A stretch of DNA of 64,000 nucleotides from Betaproteobacteria bacterium (GTDB lineage Bacteria > Pseudomonadota > Gammaproteobacteria > Burkholderiales > SG8-41). The DNA is taken from the NCBI GenBank assembly GCA_021730905.1, contig JAKFYK010000008.1, positions 38,588 to 102,587 on the forward strand, given 5' to 3'. A model generated the notes under the pieces. The model worked only from the letters and a program-made list of their open reading frames with translations, did not search any database and was not told where the DNA came from. Shown in pieces: positions 51,370 through 60,490 of the stretch. How positions within the stretch are numbered: position 1 is the stretch's first letter; every line of letters begins with the position of its first letter. The position numbers and the translations under genes are program-made.

Positions 51370-52671
51370 ATGCACCCAAGCGCACGCAAGCCGGCTCAAA
51401 CAATCCACTTGTCTGTGTCATTCCTGAAAAAACACAATATCCACTACGCCTGGATCGTTCTGGGCGCCGCTTTCATTCTGAACATTGTAGCGCGCGCCGA
51501 TCAATCCTCATTCGGGGTGTTTATCGATCCCCTGGTCGCGCAATTCGGGTGGAAGCGCGGTGATATTTCATTTGCCTATTCCCTGGCCTTTTTGGTGGGG
51601 CTGCCCGCGGTGGTGCTCATGGGGTGGCTGGGGGACCGCTTTGGCGCGCGCCAACTCATGGTGATGGCCTCCATTCTCATCGGCACCGGTACGGTGATGC
51701 TGGGATCGATCACGGAGTTATGGCAGTTTTACGTGGTGTACGGTTTTTTTGTCGGCTCCATGGGACATGCCGCGTTCAGCGTGCTGCTGCCGGTGATTAT
51801 GACGCGGTGGTTTCATCGCCACATGGGTATAGCGCTGGGCGTGTACTGGGCGGGGCAGGGCGTAGGGCCGGTGATATTCGCGCCGTTGTTTCGCTGGCTG
51901 CTGGAGACACGCGGCTGGCAATCGACGTTCATGATTATCGGCGCGGTGATCGGCGTGATTCTCTTTGTTTTTTCGTTGTTCATTCACAACAGTCCGGCTG
52001 ACAAGGGACTGAAGCCGTACGGCGCGGAGGACGCCGGGGACCTCCTGGAAAAGCCGCAGGCAGCCGCTGCGAAAACTGCGGCGCCGGTGAACCTGCGTGC
52101 GATCCTCGGCGAGCGCACGGTGTGGAAGCTGATGGGCATACACCATATTGGGTGCGTCTCGCACGCCATCATTCTGGCTCACGTGGTATCGATGGCCACG
52201 TTCAACGGCATTCCCGGCGTGCAGGCTGCCAGCATCCTCGCCACCATTGCCGGCACGTCGGTGATCAGCCGTTTTGCATTTTCCGTGCTTGCCGAGCGGA
52301 TGGGCGGCCGCAGAGTGCTGACCATTTCGCTGCTCGGCCAAAGCCTGCCGGTGATCATTTTGTTTTTTGCTCATGACGCCTGGGTGTTTTATCTGTTTGC
52401 GGTGATTTTCGGGCTTTGCTACGGCGGCGAGATGGTTGGCTTTCCGATCATTAACCGGCAGCTGTTTGGCGCGAAGGCGCCGCTGGGTTCGATATATTCA
52501 TTGGAAATGCTGGGGGCGAGCACCGGCATGGCGCTGGGCGGCTGGCTGGGCGGCATGTTTTTCGACGTGTTTGCCAGTTACCACTGGGCACTGATGGCGT
52601 CGTTGCTGATCGGGTTGGCGGGGCTACCGTTGACGCTATCATTGCCGCGTCACCAGAAGGCGCCCAATTAG
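51370..52671 (+). CDS. MFS transporter of the monocarboxylate/oxalate-formate type
   Basis: 433 residues with about twelve transmembrane helices, resembling the MFS monocarboxylate or oxalate:formate antiporter group (FGVFIDPLVAQFGWKRGDIS, GWLGDRFGARQLM, GLCYGGEMVGFPIINRQLFG). It probably carries a small carboxylate used by the neighbouring enzymes. The first helix begins near residue 24, and the N-terminus from ATG 51370 is polar, so a later start (GTG near 51415) is possible. The region upstream has a tandem 12-bp repeat. Confidence 0.8.
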   Translation: MHPSARKPAQTIHLSVSFLKKHNIHYAWIVLGAAFILNIVARADQSSFGVFIDPLVAQFGWKRGDISFAYSLAFLVGLPAVVLMGWLGDRFGARQLMVMASILIGTGTVMLGSITELWQFYVVYGFFVGSMGHAAFSVLLPVIMTRWFHRHMGIALGVYWAGQGVGPVIFAPLFRWLLETRGWQSTFMIIGAVIGVILFVFSLFIHNSPADKGLKPYGAEDAGDLLEKPQAAAAKTAAPVNLRAILGERTVWKLMGIHHIGCVSHAIILAHVVSMATFNGIPGVQAASILATIAGTSVISRFAFSVLAERMGGRRVLTISLLGQSLPVIILFFAHDAWVFYLFAVIFGLCYGGEMVGFPIINRQLFGAKAPLGSIYSLEMLGASTGMALGGWLGGMFFDVFASYHWALMASLLIGLAGLPLTLSLPRHQKAPN

Positions 52672-52858
52672 CAGCCGGTGTTGTCAGTCGTTTTTGCTCT
52701 GCCCGCTATCATGCAAGGGCTTTTTGGACCTTGAAACCCGGGAAAAACGCCGCAAAACCTGCAAAAAATTCGGGCAACTGGGGTATCCTTTCACCCTCGC
52801 AAAAACGGCACCTGCTGCCGCTTTTGGCCGCACCATCAATCACTCGTTCAGGATCATC

Positions 52859-53782
52859 ATGGCAAATATGAAACAACACAAACTCGGCTGGATCGGCATC
52901 GGCCGCATGGGCTATGCGATGGCGGAGCGGCTTGCAAAGGCGGGCTGCGACATTTCGGTGTGGAATCGCACTAAATCCAAAGCCGAACCGCTGGCGAAAT
53001 CCGGCGCAAAAGTGGTGGACAATCTTACCGATCTCGCAGGCTGCGACATCGTGTTTACCATGGTGTCCACTGGCAAGGACGTGAAAGAAGTTTTGTTCGG
53101 GCCCAATGGCGTCATGTCCAAAGGCGGTGTGCCGAAAATTGTGGTCGACAGCACATCGATTTCACTCGAAGAGTCCGCCGAGATACGCAAAAAACTCGGC
53201 GACAAGGGTGTGAAGATGCTGGCTGCCCCCGTGTCGGGCAATGCCAAGGTGATCAAGGCCGGCAAACTTACGGTGGTGGCGTCGGGGCCCAGGGATGCGT
53301 TTGACGCGGTGGCGCCGTACCTCGATGCGATAGGCCGCGGTTCGTCATACGTGGGCGACGGCGAACTGTCGCGCATCGCAAAAATCTGTCATAACGTGAT
53401 GCTCAGCGTGGTGATCCAGAATCTGTGCGAGATCACGATACTTGCCGAAAAAGCCGGCATGCAGCGCCACGCATTCCTCGATTTTCTCAACAAGAGCGTG
53501 ATGGGCTCGATGTTCACGGCGTACAAAACACCGGCGTTGTCGAATCTTGATTTTCACGTGACGTTCACGCCTGAACTGTTGCGCAAGGACATTGATCTGG
53601 GCTTGAGCGCCGGTCGTGAATTCGGCGTGCCGATGCCTACGACCTCGGTTGCGCGCGACATGGTGCAAACTTTGATTGGCCACGGCTACGATCAGGATTT
53701 CTCGCAGCTGCTGCTGTTGCAGGCCAAGGCTTCGGGCATTGAACTGAAGTCCGAAAACGTCAGTGTCGGCGACGGGCTGTAG
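52859..53782 (+). CDS. Beta-hydroxyacid dehydrogenase (3-hydroxyisobutyrate dehydrogenase family)
   Basis: 307 residues from ATG 52859. The Rossmann loop is GWIGIGRMGYAMAERLAKAG, the substrate motif is DSTSISLEES, then APVSGNAKVIKAGKL, and the catalytic Lys lies in IAKICHNVM. It oxidises 3-hydroxyacids or reduces the corresponding semialdehydes with NAD(P). The frame is open to 52694 but the family start is at 52859. AGGATC precedes it only weakly. A Rid-family gene follows 5 bp after the stop. Confidence 0.9.
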   Translation: MANMKQHKLGWIGIGRMGYAMAERLAKAGCDISVWNRTKSKAEPLAKSGAKVVDNLTDLAGCDIVFTMVSTGKDVKEVLFGPNGVMSKGGVPKIVVDSTSISLEESAEIRKKLGDKGVKMLAAPVSGNAKVIKAGKLTVVASGPRDAFDAVAPYLDAIGRGSSYVGDGELSRIAKICHNVMLSVVIQNLCEITILAEKAGMQRHAFLDFLNKSVMGSMFTAYKTPALSNLDFHVTFTPELLRKDIDLGLSAGREFGVPMPTTSVARDMVQTLIGHGYDQDFSQLLLLQAKASGIELKSENVSVGDGL

Positions 53783-53787
53783 GTTAT

Positions 53788-54183
53788 ATGGTTGCTCAAG
53801 TGGAACATCTGGAAGGTACGGCGTTTCAGAAAAGCCGCGCGTTTTCACCTGCCGTCATCACGCAAGGCGGAAAAACGGTGTGGCTCGCCGGACAGACAGC
53901 GGTTGTTGATGAGGCGGGCAAGGATATTTCGGGCGACTTCGATGCGCAGGCACGCGCCATATTCACCTTGATCGACAACACGTTGCGGCGCGCCGGCGGC
54001 ACGCTGGCCAATCTGGTAACGATGACGGTGTTCATCAACGATCCGCGCCATGGTGATCAGTTTGTGAAAATCCGCGGTGAAATTTTCAAGGACGGAAAGT
54101 TTCCGGCGAGCGCGCTGATTACCGTGTCGCATTTTGCGCGCCCGGGCATGCTGCTTGAGATACAGGGTGTCGCAGTAATTTAA
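53788..54183 (+). CDS. Rid/YjgF-family protein lacking the catalytic arginine
   Basis: 131 residues of the RidA/YjgF/UK114 fold: FSPAVITQGGKTVWLAGQTA, FDAQARAIFTLIDNTLRRAG, LVTMTVFINDPR and the C-terminal ITVSHFARPGMLLEIQGVAV. The Arg that binds substrate in true RidA (PARS segment) is replaced by Ser (FPASAL), so imine deaminase activity is unlikely. Non-RidA Rid proteins often occur in catabolic clusters such as this one. It forms a unit with the upstream dehydrogenase, and an A/T element separates it from the next gene. Confidence 0.88.
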   Translation: MVAQVEHLEGTAFQKSRAFSPAVITQGGKTVWLAGQTAVVDEAGKDISGDFDAQARAIFTLIDNTLRRAGGTLANLVTMTVFINDPRHGDQFVKIRGEIFKDGKFPASALITVSHFARPGMLLEIQGVAVI

Positions 54184-54188
54184 TGTTT

Positions 54189-54203
54189 AAAAACAAATAC
54201 TTA
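54189..54203 (+). repeat. A/T-rich 15-bp element, perfect copy overlapping an ATG
   Basis: AAAAACAAATACTTA without mismatch fills the 19-bp gap after the Rid gene. Its last A is the first base of the aldo/keto reductase ATG. No Shine-Dalgarno sequence is present in the gap. Confidence 0.85.
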
Positions 54204-55186
54204 TGAAATACAGACGCCTAGGCCGCAACGGCCCACAGGTTTCCGCGATCAGCATGGGGCGCGGTGCGACCGCAGTGAAACTGGATACACCGCAGGCAGA
54301 CGACTTCAACGCTGCAATTCATCGCGCGCTCGATCTGGGCATCAATTTTTTTGACAGCTCCGATGCTTACTGGAGCACGCGACACGAGGTGCTGCTCGCG
54401 CACGCGCTGAAAGGCCGGCGCAACGACGTGTTGATCGCCACCAAATTTGGCAACATCGATTTGCCCGATGGCAAGAAAGCAACCAACGGACGGCCGGAGT
54501 ATGTGCATCAATGCTGCGATGCAAGCCTGCAACGCATGGGCCTGGATGTGATCGACATTTATTTTCTGCATCGCGTGGATCCGGGTGTGCCAATCGAGGA
54601 CACGGTGGGTGCGATGAGCGAACTCATTTCGCGCGGCAAAGTGCGCTTCATCGGTATTTGCGAAGCGTCGGCAAAAACGCTGCGCCGCGCGCATGCCGAG
54701 CACCCGCTGACCGCGCTGCAAACCGAATACTCGCTGTGGTTTCGTGATGTCGAGAAAGACATTTTTCCCGCATGCAAGGAACTCGGCGTTGGCTACATTG
54801 CGTATGCACCGCTCGGGCGCGGGTTGCTCACCGGCAAGATCAAATCGGTCGAGGATATTCCCGAAACCGACCGCCGCCGCCGTCATCCGCGTTTTCTGCC
54901 GGAGAATCTCGCGCGCAATGTCGAGCTGGTGGCGGAACTCGAAATGATGGCGAAACGTTACGACGCCAGCCCGGCACAGCTCGCGCTGGCGTGGATACTC
55001 GCGCAGTGGGAAGGCATTGTTCCCATACCCGGCACCAATAATCCGAAGAACGTCGAGCAGAATGCGGCGGCTGTGGATTTGAGCGTGAGCGCCAAGGATA
55101 TTGCGCGGTTGAGCGAGGTATTTGCGATTGGCGCGGGGGCGGGGGAACGTTACAGGTCTAGTGCATTGAAGGGCGTGGGAATCTAA
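54203..55186 (+). CDS. Aldo/keto reductase
   Basis: 327 residues, TIM-barrel NADPH-dependent oxidoreductase of the AKR superfamily (Tas/YghZ-like). Catalytic residues are Asp51 and Tyr56 (FFDSSDAYW), Lys81 (IATKFG) and His123 (YFLHRVDPG). The C-terminal cofactor loop is IPGTNNPKNVEQN. It reduces an aldehyde or ketone, here probably of the island's pathway. The start coincides with the end of the interspersed A/T element, with no ribosome site, so translation is likely coupled to the Rid gene. Confidence 0.93.
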   Translation: MKYRRLGRNGPQVSAISMGRGATAVKLDTPQADDFNAAIHRALDLGINFFDSSDAYWSTRHEVLLAHALKGRRNDVLIATKFGNIDLPDGKKATNGRPEYVHQCCDASLQRMGLDVIDIYFLHRVDPGVPIEDTVGAMSELISRGKVRFIGICEASAKTLRRAHAEHPLTALQTEYSLWFRDVEKDIFPACKELGVGYIAYAPLGRGLLTGKIKSVEDIPETDRRRRHPRFLPENLARNVELVAELEMMAKRYDASPAQLALAWILAQWEGIVPIPGTNNPKNVEQNAAAVDLSVSAKDIARLSEVFAIGAGAGERYRSSALKGVGI

Positions 55187-55209
55187 TTATCTTCGAAAGC
55201 AAAGTGCAA

Positions 55210-56355
55210 ATGGCCAAAGCCAAAAAAACAGCAGGCAAAAAACAGGAAGTTGAACTCACCCGCACCGCGGGGCGCGAGGATCACTCGCGTACCTTCAACA
55301 CGTTGCAGGAAATGGTGATGCACGCGCGGAACAACCTTTCGCGCTTCCAGTGGGACACGCTGTGTGGCGGCTCGGATTCCGAAACCTCGCTGCGGCGCAA
55401 TCGCATGGCGCTGGATTGCCTGGCGCTGCGGCAACGCGTGCTGGTGGATGTGTCGACAATCGACATGACTACGACGTTGCTCGGCGAGAAGTTAAAGCTG
55501 CCGGTGTTTATCGCGCCGGTGGGTAACTTTTTGCAAATCGCCGATCCGGCGGGCGCAGTGGCGGTGGCACGCGGCGCGATCGCCGCAGGCACCACTGCGT
55601 TTATCAGCACGGCGGCGAAGCCGAGCATTGAGGAAGTGGCGAGGAGCGTCGATCATCCGCTGTTGTTCCAGCTTTATGTGCGCAGCGACCGCGCGTGGAT
55701 GCGCGGCTTTCTGGATCGCGCGAAGGCGGCCGGTTACCGCGCGATTTGCGTCACGGTCGATCGCGCCTACTACAGCCGGCGCGAGCGCGACATCATCAAC
55801 CAATACTTGCAGCGCGCCGATTCAGGCGATCCGCGCCATCAGGCCAGCCTTACCTGGGATGATTGTGCGTGGATCAAGCAGCACACCAAATTGCCACTGA
55901 TATTAAAAGGCATTGCCACGGCGGAGGACGCCAGGCTGGCAGTGCAAATCGGCGCGGATGTGGTGTACGTTTCCAACCACGGCGGCCGCCAACTCGACCA
56001 CGGGCAAGGCACCATCGAAACGCTGCCGGAAATCGTCGCGGCGGTGAAAGGCAAGGCCGAAGTGTTGTGGGATGGCGGCGTGACGCGCGGCACCGATGTG
56101 GTGAAAGCGATTGCGCTCGGCGCGCGCGCGGTGGGCGTGGGCAAGCTGCAAGGCTGGGCGCTGGCCGCAGGCGGCGAGCAGGGCATCACACGCATGTTCG
56201 AATTGCTGGCGCAGGAAATTCACACGACGCTGGGGCTAATGGGCGTGAAATCGCTGAAGGAATTGAATCCGTCGTGGGTGCGTCCGGCGATTCATACCGG
56301 CAAGTTCGGCACCACCTGCAACTATCCGGTGTTCGACGAGAGTTTCGGGCAGTAG
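55210..56355 (+). CDS. FMN-dependent alpha-hydroxyacid oxidase/dehydrogenase
   Basis: 381 residues of the lactate/glycolate/mandelate oxidase family (TIM barrel, FMN). Active-site residues are Tyr156 (QLYV), Lys233 (ILKG), His257 and Arg260 (SNHGGRQLD), and the FMN phosphate loop DGGVTRGTDVVKA is present. It converts a 2-hydroxyacid to a 2-oxoacid, which fits feeding the E1/E2 complex of the same island. ATG 55210 is favoured over GTG 55204. The Lys-rich N-terminus MAKAKKTAGKK is an unusual extension. Confidence 0.9.
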   Translation: MAKAKKTAGKKQEVELTRTAGREDHSRTFNTLQEMVMHARNNLSRFQWDTLCGGSDSETSLRRNRMALDCLALRQRVLVDVSTIDMTTTLLGEKLKLPVFIAPVGNFLQIADPAGAVAVARGAIAAGTTAFISTAAKPSIEEVARSVDHPLLFQLYVRSDRAWMRGFLDRAKAAGYRAICVTVDRAYYSRRERDIINQYLQRADSGDPRHQASLTWDDCAWIKQHTKLPLILKGIATAEDARLAVQIGADVVYVSNHGGRQLDHGQGTIETLPEIVAAVKGKAEVLWDGGVTRGTDVVKAIALGARAVGVGKLQGWALAAGGEQGITRMFELLAQEIHTTLGLMGVKSLKELNPSWVRPAIHTGKFGTTCNYPVFDESFGQ

Positions 56356-56392
56356 GGCGCGCCACGGGATTGCGGCGCGCCTTTCGTCAGTG

Positions 56393-57364
56393 TTACTGAA
56401 ACTTGATGTTGCGTTCCTTCACGACCTTCACCCAGCGTCCGTATTCACGCTGAATGCGCTCGTTGAATTTTGCCGGTGTGCCGCCGGTGGCGGTCATGCC
56501 CTGCACTTCGAGGTTCTTTTTCATGTCGGGTTCCTGCAATGCCTTGTTGATGGCTGCGTTCAGCGCATCGACAATCGGCTGCGGTGTGCCGCGCGGCGCC
56601 ATTGCGCCGAACCACAACTCAACCTCGTAGCCCGGTACCGATTCGCCGACCGTGGGCACGTTGGGCAGCGAGTACCAGCGGTTGGCGGTGGTAACGCCGA
56701 GCGCGCGCAGCCTGCCGGTGCCGAGATGCGGCACGATCGGCAGCAGGCTGCCGACGATGATCGGCGCTTGCCCGGCCAGCAAATCGGTCATGGCGGCACC
56801 GGTGCTCTTGTAGTGCACCCCAAGCATCTGCGTGCCAGTCATGCTGAGCAGCAGTTCGGTTGCCATGTGCGTGAGGCCGCCCGCGCCGCTGGTGGCATAG
56901 GTGAGATCACCGGGCTTGGCTTTGGCGAGCGCGATCAGCTCTTTGGTCGTCTTGGGTGGGAGCGAAGGATGTATGGTGAGCACAAACGGCGTAATGCCGA
57001 ACTCGGCGACACCGGGAATGCTGTTGACCGGATCGAATACTGGCCGGTGCGTTGCAGAAGTCGCCGAAAAGCTGCCCGACATCATCATGATGGTATAGCC
57101 GTCGGCTGGCGCCTTGGCCACCATTTCCATGCCAATGATGCCGGCCGCGCCGCCGCGATTGTCCACGACAAATTGCTGCTTGAATTGCTCGGTGAGCTTC
57201 GCGGAAACCTGGCGCGCGGTGATGTCGCTGCCGCCGCCCGGCGCGAACGGCACGATCACGCGCACAATCTTCGCGGGATAGGCTTGCGCGACCGCAAGCG
57301 CAGGACAAAGGGCTGCAGCCACGGCGATGCACACGGTATTCAGTTTCAGGGTGGTGGATTTCAT
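56393..57364 (-). CDS. Bug/TctC-family binding protein
   Basis: 323 residues with a signal peptide (cleavage near AVAQ) and Bug motifs: VRVIVPFAPGGGSDITARQV, FVVDNRGGAAGIIGMEMVA, IHPSLPPKT and LPNVPTVGESVPGYEVELWF. It is a periplasmic receptor for a carboxylated solute, transcribed opposite to the neighbouring oxidase gene. AGGAG is found just before the ATG. No TctAB genes are adjacent. Confidence 0.92.
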   Translation of the reverse strand: MKSTTLKLNTVCIAVAAALCPALAVAQAYPAKIVRVIVPFAPGGGSDITARQVSAKLTEQFKQQFVVDNRGGAAGIIGMEMVAKAPADGYTIMMMSGSFSATSATHRPVFDPVNSIPGVAEFGITPFVLTIHPSLPPKTTKELIALAKAKPGDLTYATSGAGGLTHMATELLLSMTGTQMLGVHYKSTGAAMTDLLAGQAPIIVGSLLPIVPHLGTGRLRALGVTTANRWYSLPNVPTVGESVPGYEVELWFGAMAPRGTPQPIVDALNAAINKALQEPDMKKNLEVQGMTATGGTPAKFNERIQREYGRWVKVVKERNIKFQ

Positions 57365-57633
57365 GCGGGTTCTCCTCGTTGTGATAGGCCTATTTTAGCG
57401 TGTGTAGCCGGGCGGCGGGTTGCGCAAACGACCGGCGTGAAACACGCCTGCTGCTACGGACGCTACTTGGTAGTTTACCCCGGTATTCCCGGGAATTCCG
57501 CAATCGTGCCGCAAGGAGTGCCTTTGATCGCGCCGCCGGGATCGCTGGTCGTCAGCCCCGTATGGACAAAATTGTGCGATAGTTCATCCCGCTTCACCGT
57601 CCCGCGAATGCCATTCAAACGAATCAAACCGCC

Positions 57634-58353
57634 ATGACTGCAAACACAAACGACATCCGGGTGATGACCTCGGGCGCTTTTACCGCAGCCCATCTGGCGC
57701 TGATCCCGGAATTGGAGCGACTGACGAAGAAAACGATTGTTACCGCCTCAACCTCCGTGGGGACGGGTGAGAACTCCATTCCGAACCGGCTAAAGCGCGG
57801 AGAAATCGTCGACATAGTCATTGTTGCGGACACGCTGCTGCGCCAATTTATCGACGAGGGTCTGGTTTTGGTGGAAGGCTATACGCCCGTTGCCCGCTCA
57901 TCCATCGGCATGGCGGTGCGGGCGGGAGCGCCCAAGCCGGATATCAGCTCGACCGATGCCCTTCGACGCACGCTGCTGCAGGCAAAATCCATCGGCTATT
58001 CCGCCAGCGTGAGCGGCCAATATCTCACCACCGAGCTGGTTCAGCGCCTGGGCATCGCCGACCAGGTGCTCGGTAAATGCCGCCACATCGGCGGCGGTGA
58101 GCGCGTCGGCGCCGTGGTGGCGCGCGGCGAACTGGAGATCGGCTTTCAGCAGATGAGTGAATTGTTGCCCGTGCCGGGCATCGCGCACATCACACCGCTG
58201 CCGCCGGAGGTGCAGAAAGTCTCGGTGTTTTCCGCCGGTGTCGCAGCGAGTACCCCGGACGCGGCGCTGGCTCGCTCCGTGATCAAATTTCTTGCGTCGC
58301 CGGATACGGCGAATGCCATCACGAACAGCGGTTTGGAACCTATTGGCGGTTGA
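57634..58353 (+). CDS. ModA-like substrate-binding protein without signal peptide
   Basis: 239 residues resembling the periplasmic molybdate-binding/extracellular solute-binding fold (MTSGAFTAAHLALIPELERL, GTGENSIPNRLKRGEIVDIV, GIGYSASVSGQYLT-like segment, VSVFSAGVAASTPDAALARS). There is no signal peptide in this frame, so it is cytosolic unless the start is further upstream; the 5' neighbour sequence offers none. No ABC components are nearby. It may be a ligand sensor or a scavenged periplasmic domain. Confidence 0.7.
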   Translation: MTANTNDIRVMTSGAFTAAHLALIPELERLTKKTIVTASTSVGTGENSIPNRLKRGEIVDIVIVADTLLRQFIDEGLVLVEGYTPVARSSIGMAVRAGAPKPDISSTDALRRTLLQAKSIGYSASVSGQYLTTELVQRLGIADQVLGKCRHIGGGERVGAVVARGELEIGFQQMSELLPVPGIAHITPLPPEVQKVSVFSAGVAASTPDAALARSVIKFLASPDTANAITNSGLEPIGG

Positions 58354-58369
58354 AGTAGATGCGGTTTCG

Positions 58370-58478
58370 CAGGGTGGGCTAGGCGTCAGGGTTATCGACG
58401 CTGTAACCCACCGTTCCTCGAAAGTGCGCGCCTGCTGTGGAGGGTTACGGCGCAAAAAGCGCGCCTAACCCACCCTAC
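58370..58478. repeat. AGGGTGGG/CCCACCCT inverted repeat
   Basis: CAGGGTGGGCTAGGCG (58370-58385) is mirrored by GCGCCTAACCCACCCTAC (58461-58478). Between them CTGTAACCCACCG and AGGGTTACGGCGC are further half-copies. It is a typical GTGGGTTA-type intergenic repeat. It ends 7 bp before the stop codon of the minus-strand hydroxyacid dehydrogenase, so the hairpin may also terminate that transcript. Confidence 0.6.
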
Positions 58479-58484
58479 GAGAAT

Positions 58485-59501
58485 CTATCTCGGGTTTTTC
58501 AAAAACTCCGCGTTCACGCAGTTGATCAGCTTGTTGTCCTTCAAATACAAACACACAGTCTGCGCGGCCTTGGTGCGCAGGTCGGTGAGGCCATCCGGGC
58601 TGTAGAAACCGGAATGCGGCCCCAGCAGCACGCGGCCTTTGATCCACGGCGCGTTCTCGCGCCACGCGGCGACCAGCGGGTCGGCGAGTGTCGCCGGTTC
58701 GCTCGGCAGCACGTCGAGCCCCACGGCAAGCAGGCGGTTGCTTTTCAGTCCTTCGAGCAAAGCGGCAGTGTCGCAAATAGGCCCGCGCGCGGTGCTGATC
58801 AGGTATGCGCCGGGTTTTATTTTGGATACCGTATCGGCATTGATCATCTTGTTGGTTTCCGGGGTGAGCGGGGCGTGGATGGTGATGACATCGGCGACCG
58901 TGAGCAGGTCTTCGAGTTTCGCCGCGCGCGTGAAACCAAAGGATAGCTCCGCGCCGATGGAAAGCTGCGGATCGTAAAACACCACGTTCATGCCGAAGGC
59001 GCGCGCGCGCAGGGCCGACGCGGTGCCGATGCGGCCCATGCCGATCACGCCGTAGGTCGCGCCGCGCAGACGCCGCGCGGTAACGTTGTGCGTGTGCGTC
59101 CAGTTGGCGGTAGGGTCTTGGCGCAACGTGGCATCGTAGATAGCAGTGCCGCGTGCGAATGCGAGCATCATCGCCAGCGCGGTGTCGGCGACTTCGGTGG
59201 TGCCGTAGTCGGGCACGTTGCATACGGCGATGCCGGCTTCACCGCACAATTTCAAATCGCAATTGTCGTAGCCGACGCCGTTGCGCACGATGATGCGGCA
59301 TTTTTTCAGATGCGGCACGACCGTGGTGTTCATCTGGATGCGCGCCACCACGATGCCGTCGCAGTCCTGCCATGCCTTGAGATCGATTTCCTCGAAACTT
59401 TTCTTGCGCGGGTTGAGGAGCGTGGTGTCGGCGCCAAATACTTTTGCTTCGAGGTCGAGTTGTTCGGAGCGGCTATCGGGGTAGAGCACGTTGAGCGGCA
59501 T
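58485..59501 (-). CDS. D-isomer 2-hydroxyacid dehydrogenase (CtBP-like)
   Basis: 338 residues, NAD-dependent dehydrogenase of the D-2-hydroxyacid family. Seen are the NAD loop GVIGMGRIGTASALRARAFG, the catalytic Arg of ISTARGPICDT, the Glu of LPSEPATL and the His of GPHSGFYS. Its closest pattern is the CtBP/phosphoglycerate-dehydrogenase-like group. It could reduce the 2-oxoacid or oxidise the 2-hydroxyacid of the island's pathway. The stop abuts the GTGGGTTA-type repeat. Confidence 0.9.
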   Translation of the reverse strand: MPLNVLYPDSRSEQLDLEAKVFGADTTLLNPRKKSFEEIDLKAWQDCDGIVVARIQMNTTVVPHLKKCRIIVRNGVGYDNCDLKLCGEAGIAVCNVPDYGTTEVADTALAMMLAFARGTAIYDATLRQDPTANWTHTHNVTARRLRGATYGVIGMGRIGTASALRARAFGMNVVFYDPQLSIGAELSFGFTRAAKLEDLLTVADVITIHAPLTPETNKMINADTVSKIKPGAYLISTARGPICDTAALLEGLKSNRLLAVGLDVLPSEPATLADPLVAAWRENAPWIKGRVLLGPHSGFYSPDGLTDLRTKAAQTVCLYLKDNKLINCVNAEFLKNPR

Positions 59502-59548
59502 TATTTTTCCTTGTTGGTCGGGATCGTTACTTATCGAAGATTATCAAA

Positions 59549-60301
59549 TTACGGGCGATCCGGCGTATAGGGCTCGCGCAAGTCCACGGGTTTCGCCGAT
59601 TTCTTGCGCATGCGGATGTTCAGCATTTCGACGCAGACCGAGAATGCCATGGCGAAATAGACATATCCCTTGGGCACATGGTGGCCGAAACCATCGGCGA
59701 TAAGCACCACGCCGATCAGCAGCAGAAAGCTCAGCGCCAGCATCTTGATCGTGGGATGCGCCGACACAAAGCGGCCGATGGCGCTGGCAAACAACATCAT
59801 CAACCCTACCGACACAATCACCGCGGCGATCATGATCTCCACGCGATCCACCATGCCGACCGCGGTGATGATGGAGTCCAGTGAAAACACCAGGTCGATA
59901 ATGATGATCTGCAAAATGATTGCCGAAAACACCGGTGCCACGGCGGAAGAAGCGTGGCCTTCCTCGCCTTCGAGCAACTGGTGGATTTCCCCGGTGCTTT
60001 TCCAGATAAGAAACAATCCGCCGGCAATCAGGATCAAGTCGCGGCCGGAGATGTCGTTGCTCAGGATGGTGAACAGCGGCGCGGTGAGACCGACGATCCA
60101 CGACAGCAGCAGCAAAAGCCCGATGCGCATGAACATCGCGAGAAACAGCCCCAGTTTGCGCGCAAATTCGCGGCGCGCGGCGGGCAGCTTGTCGACCAGT
60201 ATGGAAATGAAAATGACGTTGTCGATGCCGAGCACCAGCTCCAGCGCGGTCAGCGTCAGAAAAGCGATCCAGGCTTGCGGGTCGGACAGTAGTTCCATCA
60301 T
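59549..60301 (-). CDS. TerC/YgdQ-family integral membrane protein
   Basis: 250 residues with about seven transmembrane helices. The TerC acidic motifs are ALELVLGIDNVIFISILVDK and IIIIDLVFSLDSIITAVGMV, with Asp residues inside the helices thought to bind divalent metal. YgdQ/TerC proteins are linked to manganese efflux or protein export. The start is ATG 60301, with GGAG 7 nt before it; a TTG at 60304 is less likely. The last part is a basic cytosolic tail. Confidence 0.88.
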   Translation of the reverse strand: MMELLSDPQAWIAFLTLTALELVLGIDNVIFISILVDKLPAARREFARKLGLFLAMFMRIGLLLLLSWIVGLTAPLFTILSNDISGRDLILIAGGLFLIWKSTGEIHQLLEGEEGHASSAVAPVFSAIILQIIIIDLVFSLDSIITAVGMVDRVEIMIAAVIVSVGLMMLFASAIGRFVSAHPTIKMLALSFLLLIGVVLIADGFGHHVPKGYVYFAMAFSVCVEMLNIRMRKKSAKPVDLREPYTPDRP

Positions 60302-60411
60302 CAAGCTGCTCCGGGGGCGTCCGAGCGGCGCGGGGAAAGGCGAAAATCTTCAATTAAAACAAGTGCGTATTTTCACTATTTTCCCGGGCCGACAGACGCG
60401 ACGCGATTGAT

Positions 60412-60469
60412 TGTAGCCGTATTAAGGCACATTGTGATGATGATCAAGCGCGCCTAGAATGCGGCTACA
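60412..60469. promoter_or_regulatory. 12-bp inverted repeat upstream of the second molybdenum hydroxylase
   Basis: TGTAGCCGTATT (60412-60423) and AATGCGGCTACA (60458-60469) are inverted copies with one mismatch, 34 bp apart. The right arm ends 21 bp before the ATG of the iron-sulfur subunit. They could be an operator pair or the stem of a leader hairpin. Confidence 0.4.
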
Positions 60470-60490
60470 GGATTACACGGAGAAACGACA

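Noticed and set aside
57475..57693. 72-codon minus-strand frame in the spacer before the ModA-like gene
   Set aside because: It begins inside the ModA-like gene and shows no ribosome site. A fragment of an old gene is possible but unsupported.
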